Shown: positions 13,577 through 16,134 of the stretch, in pieces | How the letters are laid out: every line of letters starts with the position of its first letter | Position numbering within the stretch: the first letter of the stretch is position 1 | Source: Candidatus Bipolaricaulota bacterium | GTDB taxonomy: Bacteria > Bipolaricaulota > Bipolaricaulia > UBA7950 > UBA9294 | Assembly (NCBI GenBank): GCA_003979035.1 | Contig: RXOA01000065.1 | Span: 1-16,134, forward strand | Reading direction: 5' to 3' | Length of the DNA stretch: 16,134 nucleotides | The notes under the pieces: model-generated | What the model was told of the DNA's origin: nothing | Database searches by the model: none | Seen by the model: only the letters and a program-made list of their open reading frames with translations | Program-made: the position numbers and the translations under genes

Positions 13577-14239
13577 ATGCGTAGAAAACATGTATTAGGC
13601 ACGATGCTCATCCTTGCCGGCATGATGTCCGCGATGGCGTATGCTGCATGTGCTGGAGATATCCCGGAGCATCTCGCGCCCTATTGGGGACGAGACATGA
13701 CGGCGAGCGAACTGCTCCGGGCGACAGACCCCGGGAGTTTGTCCCTCTTGCCGCGGAATGGGTGGGACACTCCGGTGACCTGGGGCGGGAACGGTCAGAT
13801 GCATGCCCGCCCGATCCAGGTTGAGGCAGAGCCGGAACCCGTGTTCGATCTCAGCCTTGGCGTCGATTCGGTGTCCACGGACAGCGGAGCGGAGACGGAG
13901 AGCCTGCTGACGGAGATCCTTGTCAATTGCACGTACAAGTTCACGACAAACGGTCTGAGTGTCTATCATGGCGCGTCGAACACGGTCGCATGGCGGCTAT
14001 TCTACAGGATCCCCTACATGTTTGTGGCAACGTATCTCATGGAGAATGGCTTCGTTATCAACTGGGCATCGGATGACGGCTCGAACGTCTGGCGGGTGAC
14101 GTGCAACGATACGGTGACGGTTGCGGGCGGTGCGACCTATCAAGCAACGAGCTACCACTACGTCGAGTTCCCGCCGGGGTATATGCCGCCGAGTGAATTC
14201 GTTGTGCTTGTCTCCCCCACGAAGTGGGTCGGCGGCTAG
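13577..14239 (+). CDS. Unknown secreted protein, probably highly expressed
   Basis: A 220-residue protein that I do not recognise. A signal peptide is clear: basic MRRKH, hydrophobic core VLGTMLILAGMMSAM, then AYA before A24, a signal peptidase I site. C25 lacks a proper lipobox leucine, so lipidation is unlikely. The mature protein has three cysteines (C25, C118, C176). An N-terminal motif-like stretch HLAPYWGRDMTASELLRATDPGSLSLLPRNGWD (32-64) is followed by an acidic linker (QVEAEPEP). The C-terminal part (about 105-220) is aromatic and beta-rich. The consensus promoter and ribosome site imply strong expression, as for a surface or structural protein. The gene converges on the APH-like gene with only 27 bases between them and no visible terminator. 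Confidence 0.8.
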   Translation: MRRKHVLGTMLILAGMMSAMAYAACAGDIPEHLAPYWGRDMTASELLRATDPGSLSLLPRNGWDTPVTWGGNGQMHARPIQVEAEPEPVFDLSLGVDSVSTDSGAETESLLTEILVNCTYKFTTNGLSVYHGASNTVAWRLFYRIPYMFVATYLMENGFVINWASDDGSNVWRVTCNDTVTVAGGATYQATSYHYVEFPPGYMPPSEFVVLVSPTKWVGG

Positions 14240-14266
14240 GCTTGGGAATTGTGGTGAATCTGCCAT

Positions 14267-15292
14267 CTACGCTGATGTTACATCAACGATGTTGTCGAGA
14301 TGGAACGCGAGCGATGTGCCTCGTGTTCCGCCCTTTGGAGTCGACCGCTCGCGGCGATCAACAAGCAGCTGCACCACGGCGATTGCTTCGATCTCTGCGG
14401 CTGCCATCGAGAAACCCTGGCGGAAGCTCAAGTAGCCATCGAGCAGCGCATCTCGAAACTCTTTGTAGGCGTCACGCTTGCCGAGGAAGCGGCAAGCTGT
14501 ACCAAGATCTTCCAGCGGATGGCCAATCCGGCAACCGGAGAACCCGATTAATCCTGCATCGCCTTCGTGAAACAGGTAGTGCTCCTGATGGACGGCGCCG
14601 TGAATCATTCCTTGTTCGGCGGGGTTGCAGACGCGATCGATCGCGTCAACGATCTGCGGCATGGCTTGCTCCCCCGATTCTTTCACGGCGCTCGGGAGCC
14701 CGTCCCACGCGGATCTATCCTGCAGGGACTCACTCAACCTGATGATGGACGGGACTTCGACTCTGTCTGCCCCCGGACGCTCAACTGGATCCGTCCACCT
14801 CTGCGCCGATGCGAAACCCGCCCCATGGGCGTGAAGCTGAGCAACGAGCTCGCCGACGTTTCTCAGGCGTGCCGCCGAGAGTTGAGAATCGTAGAAACGC
14901 CCGTCCACCCAACGCAGCAGCACGACATGCCGAAAACCCGGAACACCGGCTATTGCCACGCGACCGATCCATTCGCCGGATGTAGAGAGAATTGGCTCCG
15001 GAATGTTCAACCCTGCGTCTCGTCGTAGCATGGTGAGCCAGCGCAGCTCTCGATCCAGTGACTCAGCGGTTCGATCCGCCGGCCAAAGCCGGAGTGCAAA
15101 GAGACCTCCAGAAGGATCGCTGACTTTGATAAGCGGTCTTTCCCCGCTGCGCAGACACGCAAGCTGTGCTTCCTGAAGCCGGTAGGCCGCGAGGGCTTTC
15201 CGGGCCAACGCACGCAACCGCTCCGAGCGTGCATCTTCGGAGAGGGCGTCATACGGTGTCATCGGCATGCCTGAAGCTTGCCGGAAACCCAT
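14267..15292 (-). CDS. Aminoglycoside-phosphotransferase-fold protein, probable pseudokinase
   Basis: A 341-residue protein with the APH / SrkA-like kinase fold. The N-lobe strands LACLRSGERPLIKVSDPSGGLFALRLW (45-70) and the hinge VVLLRWVDGRF (123-133) fit the family, as does the helix GELVAQLHAHG (147-157). The family's catalytic loop HGDxHxxN reads HGAVHQEH (231-238), so the catalytic Asp is Ala and the metal-binding Asn is His. The metal-binding IDFxD segment reads IGFSG (249-253), again without Asp, followed by the normal HPLEDLG (258-264). All key acidic residues are therefore lost while the scaffold is intact, with no frameshift or stop. It probably binds rather than phosphorylates. The start is uncertain: ATG at 15292, 15268 or 15262 are all in frame and none has a good Shine-Dalgarno. 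It is divergent from pyruvate kinase. Confidence 0.82.
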   Translation of the reverse strand: MGFRQASGMPMTPYDALSEDARSERLRALARKALAAYRLQEAQLACLRSGERPLIKVSDPSGGLFALRLWPADRTAESLDRELRWLTMLRRDAGLNIPEPILSTSGEWIGRVAIAGVPGFRHVVLLRWVDGRFYDSQLSAARLRNVGELVAQLHAHGAGFASAQRWTDPVERPGADRVEVPSIIRLSESLQDRSAWDGLPSAVKESGEQAMPQIVDAIDRVCNPAEQGMIHGAVHQEHYLFHEGDAGLIGFSGCRIGHPLEDLGTACRFLGKRDAYKEFRDALLDGYLSFRQGFSMAAAEIEAIAVVQLLVDRRERSTPKGGTRGTSLAFHLDNIVDVTSA

Positions 15293-15384
15293 GGGCGATG
15301 CCAGCGGGGCGGTCGGCCTTGCAGCGAACGATCGACCCGGGGGCAGACGGCAGGTTTGGCGAGCCGGCCATCAGCCGAATCTAC

Positions 15385-15413
15385 TGGACGGATCGCCTCC
15401 GATCGCCTACTCT
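15385..15413 (+). promoter_or_regulatory. Weak candidate promoter with a 10-base direct repeat ahead of pyruvate kinase
   Basis: TGGACG (15385-15390) and TACTCT (15408-15413) are spaced 17 bases but match the consensus poorly. Between them GATCGCCT is repeated at 15391-15398 and 15401-15408, one helical turn apart, as might suit a regulator. GGAGG at 15422-15426 is the ribosome site of the gene. Confidence 0.25.
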
Positions 15414-15435
15414 GCCCTGACGGAGGTTGAAATCC

Positions 15436-16134
15436 ATGACGCTCCAACGGGGAGAAACACGCACGAAGATGGTCTGCACCCTGGGCCCGGTATCCAGCGA
15501 CGAGTCGACGATCCGAGCGCTTGTTCGGGCGGGGATGGACGTGGCGCGGCTGAACTGCTCGCACGGCGAGGCCGATGAAAGAATGCGGACGATCGCCACC
15601 ATCCGCCGGGTTGCCGAGGAGGAAGACGCCAACATCGCCATCCTTGCCGATCTCCAAGGGCCGAAGCTGCGTGTCGGGCAATTGGATCCGGATCCCCTTC
15701 CATTGAGGGAAGGACAGCGCGTCGTGCTTTCGCCCGGGCCGGTTCCGGGATCCGCGACGTGGATCCCGCTTCCGCATCCGGAGCTGATCGCGGAGCTTTC
15801 GCCGGGCGATCTTGTTCGGCTTGATGACGGCGCGCTCGAGATCTCGGTGGATCGCTGCCAAGCCGGCCAGGCAAGCGGATTGGTGCGTACGGGAGGATGC
15901 CTTCGCTCGCGCGTGGGGATCTCCGCCGTCTGTTGCTCCACGGCGATCCCATTGAAGATTCCTGCCTTAACCGAGAAAGACCGGCGTGACGCCAGCCACG
16001 CATTGGACCACGGCGTGGACTTCTTGGCGCTTTCGTTTGTGCGCAGCCTAGAGAACATTGTCGCGCTACGCGCATTGGTCGAGCAGCAGTCGGGGCGGGG
16101 CTCGACCGTCGGCATTATCGCCAAGATCGAGAAA
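15436..16134 (+). CDS. pyk: Pyruvate kinase, N-terminal half (cut by window end)
   Basis: The first 233 residues of pyruvate kinase, which makes pyruvate and ATP from phosphoenolpyruvate and ADP at the end of glycolysis; the full enzyme is usually about 470 residues. Visible motifs are TKMVCTLGP (10-18), MDVARLNCSHG (34-44; R38, N40 and S42 are substrate/K+/ATP contacts, with C41 where Phe is usual), ADLQGPKLRVG (71-81, D72), the B domain (about 82-160), PALTEKD (176-182) and FLALSFVRS (196-204). The catalytic-lysine segment is GIIAKIEK (226-233, K230, E232). The usual KGVN segment is replaced by RVGIS (159-163), a mild divergence. The ATG at 15436 is 9 bases after GGAGG. It is divergent from the APH-fold gene. 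Confidence 0.95.
   Translation, partial: MTLQRGETRTKMVCTLGPVSSDESTIRALVRAGMDVARLNCSHGEADERMRTIATIRRVAEEEDANIAILADLQGPKLRVGQLDPDPLPLREGQRVVLSPGPVPGSATWIPLPHPELIAELSPGDLVRLDDGALEISVDRCQAGQASGLVRTGGCLRSRVGISAVCCSTAIPLKIPALTEKDRRDASHALDHGVDFLALSFVRSLENIVALRALVEQQSGRGSTVGIIAKIEK

Noticed and set aside
14273..14285. TGATGT-T-ACATCA palindrome near the 3' ends of convergent genes
   Set aside because: It lies in the last codons of the APH-fold gene and the one-base loop cannot fold as a hairpin. Without a T-tract it is not a terminator.
14267..15292. Reading the APH-fold gene as an aminoglycoside resistance enzyme
   Set aside because: The catalytic Asp, the metal-binding Asn and the IDF Asp are all replaced, and the context is chromosomal and metabolic with no mobile element nearby.
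1..16134. Search for CRISPR arrays, tRNA or rRNA genes, transposases, integrases and defence genes
   Set aside because: I saw no regularly spaced repeats, cloverleaf-like sequence, rRNA segments or mobile-element proteins on either strand. Genes are dense and of housekeeping or envelope type.

Overview
The window (about 16.1 kb, GC-rich by eye) is an ordinary-looking bacterial chromosome segment with dense, mostly metabolic and envelope genes. I see no tRNA, rRNA, CRISPR array, insertion sequence or phage gene. Start codons include ATG, GTG and TTG with clear Shine-Dalgarno sites, and several promoters read as sigma70-type -35/-10 pairs. The phylum cannot be fixed from the sequence. A compact-cysteine flavoprotein hints at an anaerobic lifestyle, and an unplaced, mainly uncultured lineage is plausible, but both are inferences. 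GATC is strikingly over-represented.

Left part (1-4389, all + strand): the 3' end of a serine hydrolase of the beta-lactamase/penicillin-binding fold, apparently broken by a one-base frameshift; a YfcE-like metallophosphoesterase; an iron-sulfur-flavoprotein-like reductase; a MazG-like nucleotide pyrophosphohydrolase translationally coupled through a TTGA overlap to a two-domain GNAT protein; then a GNAT acetyltransferase followed closely by a small nitroreductase.

Middle part (4505-8477): on the - strand, a three-gene operon of an unknown secreted protein, a LolD/MacB-type ABC ATPase and a MacB/FtsX-type permease. Divergent from it, on the + strand, is a secreted protein that looks like a beta-propeller with Asp-box-like motifs.

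Export cassette (8700-12750, + strand): a GbsR/MarR-family regulator, an RND/MMPL exporter and a periplasmic LolA-like protein. It is bounded by a promoter with a 22-bp inverted repeat over the -35 box and by a strong intrinsic terminator. I infer an autoregulated lipid or lipoprotein export unit.

Right part (12760-16134): a five-helix membrane protein with its own promoter; an unknown secreted protein behind the best promoter and Shine-Dalgarno site in the window; on the - strand, an aminoglycoside-phosphotransferase-fold protein whose catalytic residues are all replaced (a likely pseudokinase); and the first half of pyruvate kinase, cut by the window end.

The observations most worth follow-up are the APH-fold pseudokinase, the GbsR-RND-LolA cassette with its operator-like palindrome, the compact-cysteine flavoprotein, the highly expressed-looking unknown secreted protein, and the GATC enrichment.
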